The translations under genes and the position numbers were made by a program. The notes below the pieces were generated by a model. The model worked only from the letters and a program-made list of their open reading frames with translations, made no database searches and was not told the DNA's origin. From Burkholderia cepacia (GTDB lineage Bacteria > Pseudomonadota > Gammaproteobacteria > Burkholderiales > Burkholderiaceae), in NCBI RefSeq assembly GCF_001718835.1, contig NZ_CP013443.1, forward strand, positions 1,240,001 through 1,304,000: DNA of 64,000 bases, in the 5' to 3' direction. Numbering within the stretch: the stretch's first letter is position 1; each line of letters starts with the position of its first letter. Below, piece after piece: positions 52,936 to 62,647 of this stretch.

Positions 52936-52955
52936 CAAGTTGTATATACAACTTG
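52936..52955. promoter_or_regulatory. HutC-like operator upstream of the permease
   Basis: CAAGTTGTATATACAACTTG, a 20-bp perfect palindrome 58 bases before the permease start. Its core TTGTATATACAA is the type bound by GntR-family HutC repressors that respond to urocanate/histidine. The wide, exact symmetry makes a chance origin unlikely. Confidence 0.65.
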
Positions 52956-53119
52956 AATGTGAACGAATGATAACAAGCCGGGCCGGGTGACCGGAATCGG
53001 GTATTCCCTGACTGGCGTGCCGGACGGAACGGCGTGCGGCGTGCGCGCGGGGCGGGCAGGTCATGCGTGGGGCTTCGCTTTATCGGGAAACGCCGCGGGC
53101 CGGCCCGCGGCGGCAAACG

Positions 53120-55411
53120 TCATGCGGGCAGACGGATCACGCTCGCATCCTTGCGGATCAGCAGCGACGACGCGAGCATCTGCTTGCACTGGTGTGCGAG
53201 TACCTTCAGGTCGTGCGTGAGCTCGGCACCCACCGCATCGGATTTCTCCGCGGACACGACCATCGCGTCGAGGTCGCGCGTGATCTGCTTCGACGCGTCG
53301 AGCTGATCGGCGGGCGGCGGCTCGCCGGCCTCGGCCTTCTCGAGGTTGTCGAGGATCGCGGTGAGCCCGCGTTCGAGCGTGTCGCCGTGGCTTGCGCCCG
53401 GCCCGGCCGCGCACGCGTTGCGGATCAGCGGCGCGGCGGCCGTGATCTGCGCGCCGAGCACGTGGGTCTGCACGAGCAGGTCGTTCAGTTCCGGCACGAA
53501 GCGCTGGTGCGCCTTCGGCTCGATCATCATCCGCTGGAACGCCTGCCCGAGATTCGCGAACGCGATGTGCACGTCCTTGCGCGCGAGGCGGTAACGGTAG
53601 TCGTCGTCGAGGGTCGTGGCCGGCGCCTCGACGGCCGCGGCGACGACCGGTACGACGGCCGCGCCGTCGGCGGCCGGCACGGGCGGCGGCGACACGCCGC
53701 GCCCGGCCCGCCACACGGCCTCGAAATACTTGCGGGTCGCGGTGAGCATGTCGGCCACCTGCTTGCCCATCAGCCGGTATTCCCAGTACGGGAACAGCCG
53801 GCTCGCGGCGATCGCGATCATGCAGCCGACCACGGTGTCGATCGCGCGCTCGCCGATGATCCGCATGCTGCCCGGCGCGAGCAGGTGGAACATCAGCAGC
53901 ACGTACGACGACGTGAACACGACGCTCGCCGCGTAGTTGAACAGCAGCAGGCTGTAGCTCATCACCATCGACCCGAACATGATCGCGATCAGCAGGTGAG
54001 GCTCCTTCACCGTGTAGATCAGCGCGATGCTGGCCGCGCAGCCGATCAGCGTGCCGATGATCCGCTGTGCGTTGCGCTGCTTCGTGAGCGAGTAGCCGGG
54101 CTTCAGGATGATGATGGTCGTCATCACGATCCAGTACGCGTTCGTGAGCGGCAGCAGCCGGCCGAGCCAGAACCCGACCGCCACCGCGATCGTCACGCGC
54201 AGCGCGTGGCGGAAGCTCGGCGAGCGCATGTTCAGGTTCGAGAAGATCAGGAGGGGCGACATCCGGCGGCGCTGCAGGAAGCGCGTGAGCGCCTTGTCGA
54301 TCTTCAGTTCGGTTTGCTGCGGATCGGCGTGGCCCGACAGGTTGCGGCGCATCCGGTCGATCAGGCGCGTCGCGCTCCAGATGCGCCGGAACGTGGCGAG
54401 CACGGCCGCATACGCCTCCGCGTTGGTGGCCGGGAAGTTCTTCTTGCGCATCAGCTCGATCTCGTACTCGATCGCGCGCAGCTCGGCCTTCACGCTGATC
54501 CGCGAATGCGGGGCGCGGTTTTCGAGCACCGCGAGGCCGATCTCCTCGAGATCGGCGGCCGCCTTGCGGATCAGGTCGCGATAGAAGATGATCAGGTCCG
54601 AGCCGCCGAACGTGTTGCGCACCAGCGGGTAATCGGTGTGCGCGCCGACGAACAGCTCGTGCAGGTCGACGCTGTTGATGAACAGGTTGTACATCGTCGT
54701 GCGGCCGGGATCGAGCTTGCCGCGGCGCAGTTTCGGCAGGTTGCGCAGCACGATGTCGCGCGCGGTTTCCTGGGTTTCGACCGCGGTGATCTGCTTGGCG
54801 ACGAGATTGCGGTAGCACTCGTCGAGATCGGCATCGAGGTCGTAGAACTGCGCGCGCGCGAGCAGGTAGTCGGCGCAGGCGAACAGGCTCTCGGCCAGCG
54901 CCTGCTGCTCGATCCGGCGTGCCTGCCATCGCGACACGAGCGTGGCCCAGTACGTGTACCAGAGGCCGCCCGCGAGAATCCAGCCGGCGTTGATGAACGC
55001 CTGCAGCGGCGTGAACTTCTCCTCGAGCGTCATCACCATCATGAACAGCGTCGCGAAGCTGATCTGCGGCCAGCGGTTGCCGTAGACGACGATCAGCGAC
55101 AGCACGAAGGTGAGCGGCACGATGGTGAGCCAGAGCACGAAGATGTTCGGTGTGGCAAGGCCGGTCGCGAGCGCGGCCAGGAAGCCGATCACGCTGCACG
55201 CGAGCATTTCGTTGTGCTTGTACTTGAGCGGGCCCGGCATGTCGACGACGCAGGCGCCGAGCGCGCCGGTCGAGATCGTGAAGCCGAGCTCGCGGTTGTG
55301 AAACACGATCAGGCACAGCACGGCCGGCAGCGAGACGCCGACCGCGATCCGCAGGCCGCCGAAAAAGTACTGGCTGTAGAAAAACTTTCTGATTTCGACC
55401 GAATAGCGCAT
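53120..55411 (-). CDS. FUSC-family inner-membrane protein (YccS/AaeB-like)
   Basis: 763 aa in two membrane bundles (~residues 15-150 and ~410-540) with cytoplasmic regions after each, as in YccS/YhfK and aromatic acid exporters. Motifs: GRLLPLTNAYWIVMTTIIILKPGY and GTLIGCAASIALI. Between them is a long helical region with RMRRNLSGHADPQQTE. A proline/alanine linker (near GVSPPPVPAADG) precedes the C-terminal helices. Substrate unknown; this family has been linked to aromatic acid efflux and envelope physiology. Divergent from recC with a 181-bp gap. Confidence 0.85.
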   Translation of the reverse strand: MRYSVEIRKFFYSQYFFGGLRIAVGVSLPAVLCLIVFHNRELGFTISTGALGACVVDMPGPLKYKHNEMLACSVIGFLAALATGLATPNIFVLWLTIVPLTFVLSLIVVYGNRWPQISFATLFMMVMTLEEKFTPLQAFINAGWILAGGLWYTYWATLVSRWQARRIEQQALAESLFACADYLLARAQFYDLDADLDECYRNLVAKQITAVETQETARDIVLRNLPKLRRGKLDPGRTTMYNLFINSVDLHELFVGAHTDYPLVRNTFGGSDLIIFYRDLIRKAAADLEEIGLAVLENRAPHSRISVKAELRAIEYEIELMRKKNFPATNAEAYAAVLATFRRIWSATRLIDRMRRNLSGHADPQQTELKIDKALTRFLQRRRMSPLLIFSNLNMRSPSFRHALRVTIAVAVGFWLGRLLPLTNAYWIVMTTIIILKPGYSLTKQRNAQRIIGTLIGCAASIALIYTVKEPHLLIAIMFGSMVMSYSLLLFNYAASVVFTSSYVLLMFHLLAPGSMRIIGERAIDTVVGCMIAIAASRLFPYWEYRLMGKQVADMLTATRKYFEAVWRAGRGVSPPPVPAADGAAVVPVVAAAVEAPATTLDDDYRYRLARKDVHIAFANLGQAFQRMMIEPKAHQRFVPELNDLLVQTHVLGAQITAAAPLIRNACAAGPGASHGDTLERGLTAILDNLEKAEAGEPPPADQLDASKQITRDLDAMVVSAEKSDAVGAELTHDLKVLAHQCKQMLASSLLIRKDASVIRLPA

Positions 55412-55592
55412 CGATGGGCTGAATGGCAGACGAAGACGCCCGGGGCGGCGTATTGACTGGCGACGAGTCTATCGTATTTCGCGGCCCGCAAAACCTGGCT
55501 TTCCGGCCGAGGTTCGCGGAGGCGGTCCATTTGCTATCCTTGGTGATCCTGTTCGCCCGGCCCTGCCGGCGCGAGGTTCCGACGCCTGCTTC

Positions 55593-58500
55593 ATGCTCCA
55601 TCTCTTCTATTCGAACCGTCACGAAACGCTGGCCGACGCGCTGCTCGAGGATCTGGCGGCGTTCCCGGCCCGCAACGGCCCGTGGGCGCCGCAACAGGTC
55701 ATCGTGCCGAGCGCGGCGCTGCGCCGTCGCCTCGAGCTCGACATCGCCGCGCGCAACGGCGTCTGCGCGAACGTCGAGTTCACGTATCTCGCGCAGTGGC
55801 TGTGGGCGCAGATCGGCCGCGTGCTGACGGTGCCCGCGCGTTCGCCGTTCGCGCCCGACCGCCTCGTGTGGCGCTGCTACCGGCTGTTCGCGCAGGCGTC
55901 CGACGGTGCGCCGTGGCTCGCGTCGCCGCGGCTGGCCGCGTATCTGTCCGCGTCCGACGACGCGATGCGCTACGAGCTTGCCCACCGCGTCGCGGCCGTG
56001 CTCGACCATTACCTGACCTATCGTCCCGAGTGGCTCGCCGCATGGCAGGCCGGCGAGTCCGTGCTCGCGGGCGACGGCGCGCCGCGCGGGATCAGCGACG
56101 CCGCACGCGACGACGAGCGCTGGCAGGCCGCGCTGTGGCGCGTGCTGCTTGCCGAGCTGAGCGACAGCGGCACGCCGCCGGCGCACCGTTTCCTCGTCGA
56201 GGCGCGCCACCTCGATCCCGAAACCGTCGCGCGCGCGCGCACGCGCACGCACTGGCCGGAATCGGTCAGCGTGTTCGCGCTGCCGACGATGCCGCCGCTG
56301 CACGTCGCCTTGCTGCGCGAGCTGTCGCGCTGGATCGACGTGCGCGTCTATGCGCTGAACCCGTGCCGCGAATTCTGGTTCGACATCGTGACCGCCGCGC
56401 ATGCCGAGGCGCTCGACGCGGCCGGGCGCCTCGACTACCAGGAAGTCGGCCATCCGCTGCTCGCCGAATGGGGCAGGCAGACCCAGGCACAGCTGCACAT
56501 GCTGCACGAACTGACCGAAAGCGCCGCGTCGGGCGACGCGTCGCGTTTCGTCGAGAATCCCGCGCCGACGTGGCTCGCGCGCGTGCAGAACGCGATCCTC
56601 GAACTGCGGCCCGAGGCCGAAGCCGGCGATGCCCCGGCCGAGCGGGGCATCGAGGTGCACGTGTGCCACAGCCTCGCGCGCCAGCTCGAGGTGCTGCACG
56701 ACCGGCTGCTCGCGTGGTTCGACGCCGACGCGAGCCTGCAACCGTCCGACGTGCTCGTCGCGGTCGCCGATCTCGCGGCGGCCGGGCCGCTGATCGATGC
56801 GGTGTTCGGCACGGCCGGCAGTGGCGGCGCACGGGTGCCTTACCGCATCACCGGCCTGCCGCCTTCGCAGGCGAACCCGGTCGCGCGCGTGCTGCTCGAC
56901 TGGCTCGCGTTGCCGGAGCGGCAGGTCGGTGCGCCTGAGCTGGTCGAATGGCTGCGCGTCGACGCGGTGGCGGCACGCTACGGCATCGATGCGACGGCGC
57001 TCGAGACGGTGCAGACCTGGCTCGCGGCCGCCGGCGCGCGGCGCGGGCTGTCGCCGCTCGCGAGCGACGATGCGGCCGTGCCGTCGCCGCGTCATACGTT
57101 CTCCGATGCGCTCGCGCGGCTCTTTCTCGGTTATGCGATGCCGGAAGGCGCGGCACCGGTCGGCGCGTGGCTGCCGATCGAGGCGGCCACCGGCAGCGAG
57201 GCCGAGCTGCTCGGCCGGCTCGCACGCTTTACCGACGATCTCGACGGCTTCGCGCGGCGGCTGGCCGAATCGCATACGCCGCATGGCTGGAGCGAACTGT
57301 TCGCCGACACGCTCGCGCGTTTCTTCGATTCGGGCGCCGCGTATGCGGATGCGCTCGCGGGTGTGCGCGACGCGCTCGACGCAATGCTGGCCGCAATGAC
57401 GGAGGGGGCGCCCGACGAAGCGCTGCCGGCGGCCGTCGTCCGGGCCGGGCTCGCCGCCGCACTCGACGATCCGGCGCGCGGCGGGGTGCCGTGGGGCGGC
57501 GTCACGTTCTCGTCGCTGACGAGCCTGCGCGGGCTGCCGTATCGCGTCGTCTGCCTGCTCGGGATGGACGACGGCGTGCTGCCGAGCCTCGCGCGCGCGG
57601 ACGAATTCGACCTGATGGCCGTGTTGCCGAAGCTCGGCGACCGGCAGCGCCGCGACGACGAGCGCAACCTCTTTCTCGACCTGCTGCTCGCCGCACGCGA
57701 CCGGTTGCTGATCGCGTACACGGGCCGCAGCATTCGTGACAACGCGCCGTTGCCGCCTGCGGCGCTCGTCGACGAGTTGCTCGATCATCTGGCGATCGTC
57801 ACGGCCGGGCCCGACGCTGCACCTGGCGAGGTCGATGCCGCGCGGCGCGCGTTCATCGTCGAGCATCCGCTGCAACCGTTCGCGGCCGCGTATTTCCGGC
57901 CGGACGGGCCGCTGTTTTCCTATGACGCAGAGCGGGCGACGCTCGCGTCGCTGCTCGCCGCCGAAGCGTCGCGCGACGGCCCGCGCGAATTGCCGTTCTT
58001 CGCGCAGCCGCTGCCGGCCGAACCGGTCGAGCCTGTCGCATTCAGCGAGTTCGAACGCTTCTGGCGCCATCCGGCGCGCGCGTTGCTGCGCGGCCGGCTC
58101 GGCATCGTGCTTGCCGACGCGCAGGCCGAACTGCTCGACACCGAGCCGTTCGCGCTCGACTTCGCCGGCAGCGATGCGCTCGCCGAACGCGTGCTGCCGC
58201 TGCTGATCGAATCGGACGAGGGCGGCGTGCACGATCATGCGCTGCGCATCGCGGACGCGAGCCCCGAACTGCCGGGCGGCGCGACAGGCGCCGTGTGGCG
58301 CGACCAGGCGCTCGGCTCGATGACGCAGCTGGCATCGAACGTGCGGCAGGCGCTCGCCGACGGCGCCGAACGCCTGCCGTTCTCGATCGAGGTCGCGCCG
58401 GCGTGGCCCGCAGCGGAGCAGGCGCTGTTCGGCGCGCACGATGCGATGCTGTCGGGCGACGCGGCGAGCGCGCCGCTCGAACTGCACGGCACGCTGAATC

Positions 58501-58943
58501 GCGTGACGGCCGCGGGGCAGATCATCTACCGTTATGCGAGGCCGAGTGCGCGCGACTACCTGTCCGCGTGGCTTGCGCATCTCGTCTACTGCGCGATCGA
58601 GCCTGACGGCCCGCGCCGTACGCTGTGGTTCGGCAGCGGCGGCGCGTTCGAGCTGACGCCCGTCGCGGCGCCGCTCGAGCAGCTCGCGCCGCTTGCCGCG
58701 CTGTTTCGCGCGGGGCGGCGGATGCCGCTGCGGTTTTTTCCGCGCAGCGCATGGGCGCGGGTGTCCGACGGCGAGGCCAAGGCCGCGAGCGTGTGGATCA
58801 ACGAGCGGGTCGTGAGCGAAGCCGACGATCCGGCCATCGCGATCGCGTGGCGCGGCGCGCACGCGTCGCTCGACGAGCCGTTCGCCACACTCGCGCGGCT
58901 CGTGTTCGATCCGCTCGTCGAGCATCTGAAGGAGGTCGCATGA
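55593..58943 (+). CDS. recC: Exodeoxyribonuclease V gamma chain RecC
   Basis: 1116 aa subunit of the RecBCD helicase-nuclease that loads RecA onto double-strand break ends and recognises Chi. N-terminus MLHLFYSNRHETLADALLEDL is a RecC hallmark, and later GLPYRVVCLLGMDDGVLP and RDNAPLPPAALVDELLD. The ATPase motifs are degenerate, as expected for RecC. ATG 55593 has no strong ribosome site. Overlaps recB by four bases (ATGA). The order recC-recB-recD is a tight operon. Confidence 0.93.
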   Translation: MLHLFYSNRHETLADALLEDLAAFPARNGPWAPQQVIVPSAALRRRLELDIAARNGVCANVEFTYLAQWLWAQIGRVLTVPARSPFAPDRLVWRCYRLFAQASDGAPWLASPRLAAYLSASDDAMRYELAHRVAAVLDHYLTYRPEWLAAWQAGESVLAGDGAPRGISDAARDDERWQAALWRVLLAELSDSGTPPAHRFLVEARHLDPETVARARTRTHWPESVSVFALPTMPPLHVALLRELSRWIDVRVYALNPCREFWFDIVTAAHAEALDAAGRLDYQEVGHPLLAEWGRQTQAQLHMLHELTESAASGDASRFVENPAPTWLARVQNAILELRPEAEAGDAPAERGIEVHVCHSLARQLEVLHDRLLAWFDADASLQPSDVLVAVADLAAAGPLIDAVFGTAGSGGARVPYRITGLPPSQANPVARVLLDWLALPERQVGAPELVEWLRVDAVAARYGIDATALETVQTWLAAAGARRGLSPLASDDAAVPSPRHTFSDALARLFLGYAMPEGAAPVGAWLPIEAATGSEAELLGRLARFTDDLDGFARRLAESHTPHGWSELFADTLARFFDSGAAYADALAGVRDALDAMLAAMTEGAPDEALPAAVVRAGLAAALDDPARGGVPWGGVTFSSLTSLRGLPYRVVCLLGMDDGVLPSLARADEFDLMAVLPKLGDRQRRDDERNLFLDLLLAARDRLLIAYTGRSIRDNAPLPPAALVDELLDHLAIVTAGPDAAPGEVDAARRAFIVEHPLQPFAAAYFRPDGPLFSYDAERATLASLLAAEASRDGPRELPFFAQPLPAEPVEPVAFSEFERFWRHPARALLRGRLGIVLADAQAELLDTEPFALDFAGSDALAERVLPLLIESDEGGVHDHALRIADASPELPGGATGAVWRDQALGSMTQLASNVRQALADGAERLPFSIEVAPAWPAAEQALFGAHDAMLSGDAASAPLELHGTLNRVTAAGQIIYRYARPSARDYLSAWLAHLVYCAIEPDGPRRTLWFGSGGAFELTPVAAPLEQLAPLAALFRAGRRMPLRFFPRSAWARVSDGEAKAASVWINERVVSEADDPAIAIAWRGAHASLDEPFATLARLVFDPLVEHLKEVA

Positions 58944-61900
58944 GCGCCGTGTCGCAGCCGCAGCAGGCGCTCGAGCTCGACGTGTTCGCGTGTCCGCTCG
59001 ATGGCGTCAACCAGATCGAGGCATCGGCCGGCACCGGCAAGACCTGGAACATCTGCGCGCTCTATGTGCGCCTGCTGCTGGAAAAGGATCTCGGTGCGGA
59101 CGAGATCCTCGTCGTGACCTTCACGAAAGCGGCGACCGCGGAGCTGCACGAGCGGATTCGCGGCCGGCTCGCGCAGCTTGCGCATGCGCTCGACACGGGC
59201 GACGACGGCGGCGATCCGTTCATCGAGCGCCTGCTCGAGACGACGCTCGGCGAAGGTGGCGAGCTCGATCCCGAAACGGCCGCGAAACGGATCCGGCGCG
59301 CGCTGCGCGCGTTCGACCAGGCGGCCATCCATACGATCCACGCGTTCTGCCAGCGCGCGCTGCAGGAAGCGCCGTTCGCGGCCGCGATGCCGTTCGCGTT
59401 CGACATGGAGGCCGACGACGCGTCGCTGCGCTTCGAACTCGCGGCGGATTTCTGGCGCACGCGGGTCGAACCGGCGGCCGCGCGCTGGCCGGGTTTCGCG
59501 GCCTGGCTCGTCGAATCGGGCGCCGGCCCGGCCGCGCTCGATGCGCAGCTTGCGCGCCGGCTGAAGAAGCCGCTCGCCGCGCTGCGCTGGGACGGCGTGA
59601 GCGAGCCCGACGAATCGGCCGACGCCGCCGCGGCCGAATGCTTCGCCGAGGCCGGGCGGATGTGGGCGGCCGAGCGCGAAGCGATCGATGCGTTGCTGCG
59701 CACCGCCCAGCCCGCGCTCAACCAGCGTTCGCACAAACCCGAAGCGGTTGCCGATGCGCTCGCCGCATGGGCCGCGCATTTCGCACAGGGCAACGCAACG
59801 GCTGCACTGCCGAAGGCCGCGCTGAAGCTCACGCGCACCGCGCTCGTGAAGGCGACGAAAAAAGGCGGCGCGACGCCCGAGCATGCGTTCTTCGACGTGG
59901 CCGACGCGCTCGAGGCGGCCGTGGCGGCGGCTGAAGCCGCGCAGCGCGCGCGCTGGCTCGTGCTGATCGCCGAATGGCTCGACATGGCGCCGGGCGAGCT
60001 GGCCGAGCGCAAGCGCACGCGTCGCGTCGTGTCGTTCGACGATCTGCTGGCGAACCTGTATCACGCGCTGCATGCGCATCCGTGGCTCGCCGAGACGCTG
60101 CGCGCACGCTATCCGGCCGCGCTGATCGACGAGTTCCAGGATACCGACCCGCTGCAGTTCGCGATCTTCGACCGGATCTTCGCGCCGGGCGGCCCGCTAT
60201 TCCTCGTCGGCGATCCGAAGCAGGCGATCTACAGCTTCCGCGCGGCCGATCTGCATACCTATCTGACGGCGCGCGCGCGGGCGAGCGCGTGCTACACGCT
60301 CGCGGTCAACCAGCGCTCGACGCCCGCGATCGTCGATGCGTGCAACCGCTTCTTCATGTCGAATCCGCGCGCGTTCGTGCTCGACGGGCTCGACTATTAC
60401 GCGGTGCGTGCGGGCACGCGCGTGCGTGCGCCGTTCGTCGACGAGACCGATCCGGGCCCGGCCGGCGACTTCCGGGTGTGGGCGTTGCCTGGCGGTGAAG
60501 GCACGTTGCTCAAGCGCGATGCGCAGGCACAGGCCGCGCAGGCCTGTGCCGCCGAGATTGCCCGGCTGATGCGCGGCGCGCGCGAAGGGCGCGTGCGGCT
60601 CGGCGAGTCGCCGCTGTCGCCGGGCGATATCGCGGTGCTCGTGCAGACGCACCGGCAGGGCAGTCTCGTGAAGCGCGTGCTGGCCGCGTGGGGTATCGGC
60701 AGCGTGGAACTGGCGCAGGCGTCGGTGTTCTCGACCGGCGACGCGGAGCAGCTTGAACGCGTGCTGGCGGCGACCGATGCGCCGGGCGACCTGCGGCGTC
60801 TGCGCGCGGCGCTCGCATCCGACTGGTTCGGCCTCGATGCCGGCGCACTGTGGCGGATGGAGCAGGGCGACGGTGATGCGTCACGTGAAGCGTCCGCGGC
60901 CGACAGCGTCGACGCGATGAGCTGGGTCGAGCGCTTCTCGCGATACCGGCTGCTGTGGCGCGAACGCGGTTTCGCGGTGATGTGGCGCACGTTCACGCGC
61001 GAATTGCGGATCGCCGAGCGGCTGATGGCCGGCGCGGACGGCGAGCGTCGCGTGACCGACATCAACCATCTGGCCGAACTGACGCAGGCACGCGCATCCG
61101 CGCAGCCGGGCATCGCGCCGACGCTGCGCTGGCTGGCCGCGCAACGGCTCGACGGCGGCGGCGAGGAAGCGCAGTTGCGGCTCGAATCCGATCGCAACCT
61201 CGTGCAGATCGTCACCGTGCACAAGTCGAAAGGCCTCGAATACGCGATCGTGTTCTGTCCGTTCCTGAACGACGGCGGGTTGCGCGAGCCGCCCGCGTCG
61301 GCGTTGCCCGATGCGCGCGAATACCACGACGATGCGGGCGACGCGGTGCTGCATTACGGGTGCGACGACGAGGCGGCCGCGCATGCGGCGCGGCAGGCGC
61401 TGCGCGAGCAGGCCGCGGAGCGCGCGCGGCTCGTCTACGTGGCGCTCACGCGTGCGGTCTATCGCTGCTACGTCGTCGCCGGGCCGTACCTGTCGTCGCG
61501 CTCGACGCGCGAGGCGCGGCGCAGCGTGCTCAACTGGCTCGTCGCCGGCGCCGGCCAGTCGTTCGATGCATGGCTCGACGAGCCGCCCGACGAAGCCGCG
61601 CTCGATACGGCGTGGCATGCGCTCGCGGGCGGCCCCGTGAGCGTCGCGCCGCTGCCGGCGCCTGCGCGCCCCGAGCGTCTGGCGGCCGGGCACGACGCGA
61701 ACGAGGCGCTGGCGGCGCGCCATGCGACGCGCGTGCTGCGCGATGCCTGGCGGATGGCCAGCTTCAGTTCGCTGACCGCGTCGATGGCGCGCGAGGAGGC
61801 GGGCGTGGCGGCCGTGCCCGATGACGAACTGCGGCCCGACCACGATGCGCTTGCCGCGCTCGCGCCGGATGACGATCCGGGCGATGCGTGGCCGGAGGCC

Positions 61901-62647
61901 GCGCCGCCGGACGACGACATCCTCGTGTTCCCGCGCGGCGCGGCGGCCGGCGAGTGCCTGCACCGCCTGTTCGAGCTGAGCGATTTCACCGATCCGGGAT
62001 CGTGGCACGCGGCCGCGCTCGGTGCGCTGCACGACCGGCCGGTCGAGGCCGGGCCCGAACTCGCGGCACGTCTGCCGGCGATGATGGTGCAACTGGTCGA
62101 TGACGTCGTGCGCACCGAGCTCGTGCCGGGCATGCGGCTCGCCGATCTCGATCCCGCGAAGCGGCTCGACGAAATGGGTTTCCTGTTCCCGGCGCCGTCG
62201 CTCGACCTGATGGCGCTACGCCGCCTGCTGGTCGCGCACGGCTACCCGGACGTTGCACTGGAGGCGGGCATGCTCGCCGGTTTCATCAAGGGTTTCATCG
62301 ACATGATCGTCGAACACGACGGCCGCTTCTGGATCGTCGACTGGAAGTCGAACCATCTCGGCACGACGCCGGACGCCTATGGCCCGCGCGCGCTCGACGT
62401 CGCGATGGCCGACCACGCGTATCACCTGCAGGCGCTGCTCTATACGGTCGCGCTGCATCGCTACCTGCGCGGGCGGCTGCCCGGTTACGACTACGACACG
62501 CATGTCGCGGGCTACCTGTACCTGTTCGTGCGGGGTGTGCGGCCCGGCTGGCGCAGCGGCGGCGAGCCGGCCGGCGTGCATGCGCGGCGGCCGGCTCGCG
62601 CGCTTGTCGACGCACTCGACCGGATGATGGAAGGGGGCCGCGCATGA
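58940..62647 (+). CDS. recB: Exodeoxyribonuclease V beta chain RecB
   Basis: 1235 aa. SF1 helicase plus C-terminal nuclease. Walker A EASAGTGKTW (~27-36), the helicase motif RYPAALIDEFQDTDPLQ, and the motif around NLVQIVTVHKSKGLEYAIVF. The nuclease domain carries VDWKSNHLG (Asp and Lys of the DxK motif, near residue 1134). Degrades and unwinds DNA and forms the nuclease of the complex. The start ATG overlaps the recC stop; the frame opens far upstream, inside recC. Overlaps recD by four bases. Confidence 0.93.
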   Translation: MSAVSQPQQALELDVFACPLDGVNQIEASAGTGKTWNICALYVRLLLEKDLGADEILVVTFTKAATAELHERIRGRLAQLAHALDTGDDGGDPFIERLLETTLGEGGELDPETAAKRIRRALRAFDQAAIHTIHAFCQRALQEAPFAAAMPFAFDMEADDASLRFELAADFWRTRVEPAAARWPGFAAWLVESGAGPAALDAQLARRLKKPLAALRWDGVSEPDESADAAAAECFAEAGRMWAAEREAIDALLRTAQPALNQRSHKPEAVADALAAWAAHFAQGNATAALPKAALKLTRTALVKATKKGGATPEHAFFDVADALEAAVAAAEAAQRARWLVLIAEWLDMAPGELAERKRTRRVVSFDDLLANLYHALHAHPWLAETLRARYPAALIDEFQDTDPLQFAIFDRIFAPGGPLFLVGDPKQAIYSFRAADLHTYLTARARASACYTLAVNQRSTPAIVDACNRFFMSNPRAFVLDGLDYYAVRAGTRVRAPFVDETDPGPAGDFRVWALPGGEGTLLKRDAQAQAAQACAAEIARLMRGAREGRVRLGESPLSPGDIAVLVQTHRQGSLVKRVLAAWGIGSVELAQASVFSTGDAEQLERVLAATDAPGDLRRLRAALASDWFGLDAGALWRMEQGDGDASREASAADSVDAMSWVERFSRYRLLWRERGFAVMWRTFTRELRIAERLMAGADGERRVTDINHLAELTQARASAQPGIAPTLRWLAAQRLDGGGEEAQLRLESDRNLVQIVTVHKSKGLEYAIVFCPFLNDGGLREPPASALPDAREYHDDAGDAVLHYGCDDEAAAHAARQALREQAAERARLVYVALTRAVYRCYVVAGPYLSSRSTREARRSVLNWLVAGAGQSFDAWLDEPPDEAALDTAWHALAGGPVSVAPLPAPARPERLAAGHDANEALAARHATRVLRDAWRMASFSSLTASMAREEAGVAAVPDDELRPDHDALAALAPDDDPGDAWPEAAPPDDDILVFPRGAAAGECLHRLFELSDFTDPGSWHAAALGALHDRPVEAGPELAARLPAMMVQLVDDVVRTELVPGMRLADLDPAKRLDEMGFLFPAPSLDLMALRRLLVAHGYPDVALEAGMLAGFIKGFIDMIVEHDGRFWIVDWKSNHLGTTPDAYGPRALDVAMADHAYHLQALLYTVALHRYLRGRLPGYDYDTHVAGYLYLFVRGVRPGWRSGGEPAGVHARRPARALVDALDRMMEGGRA

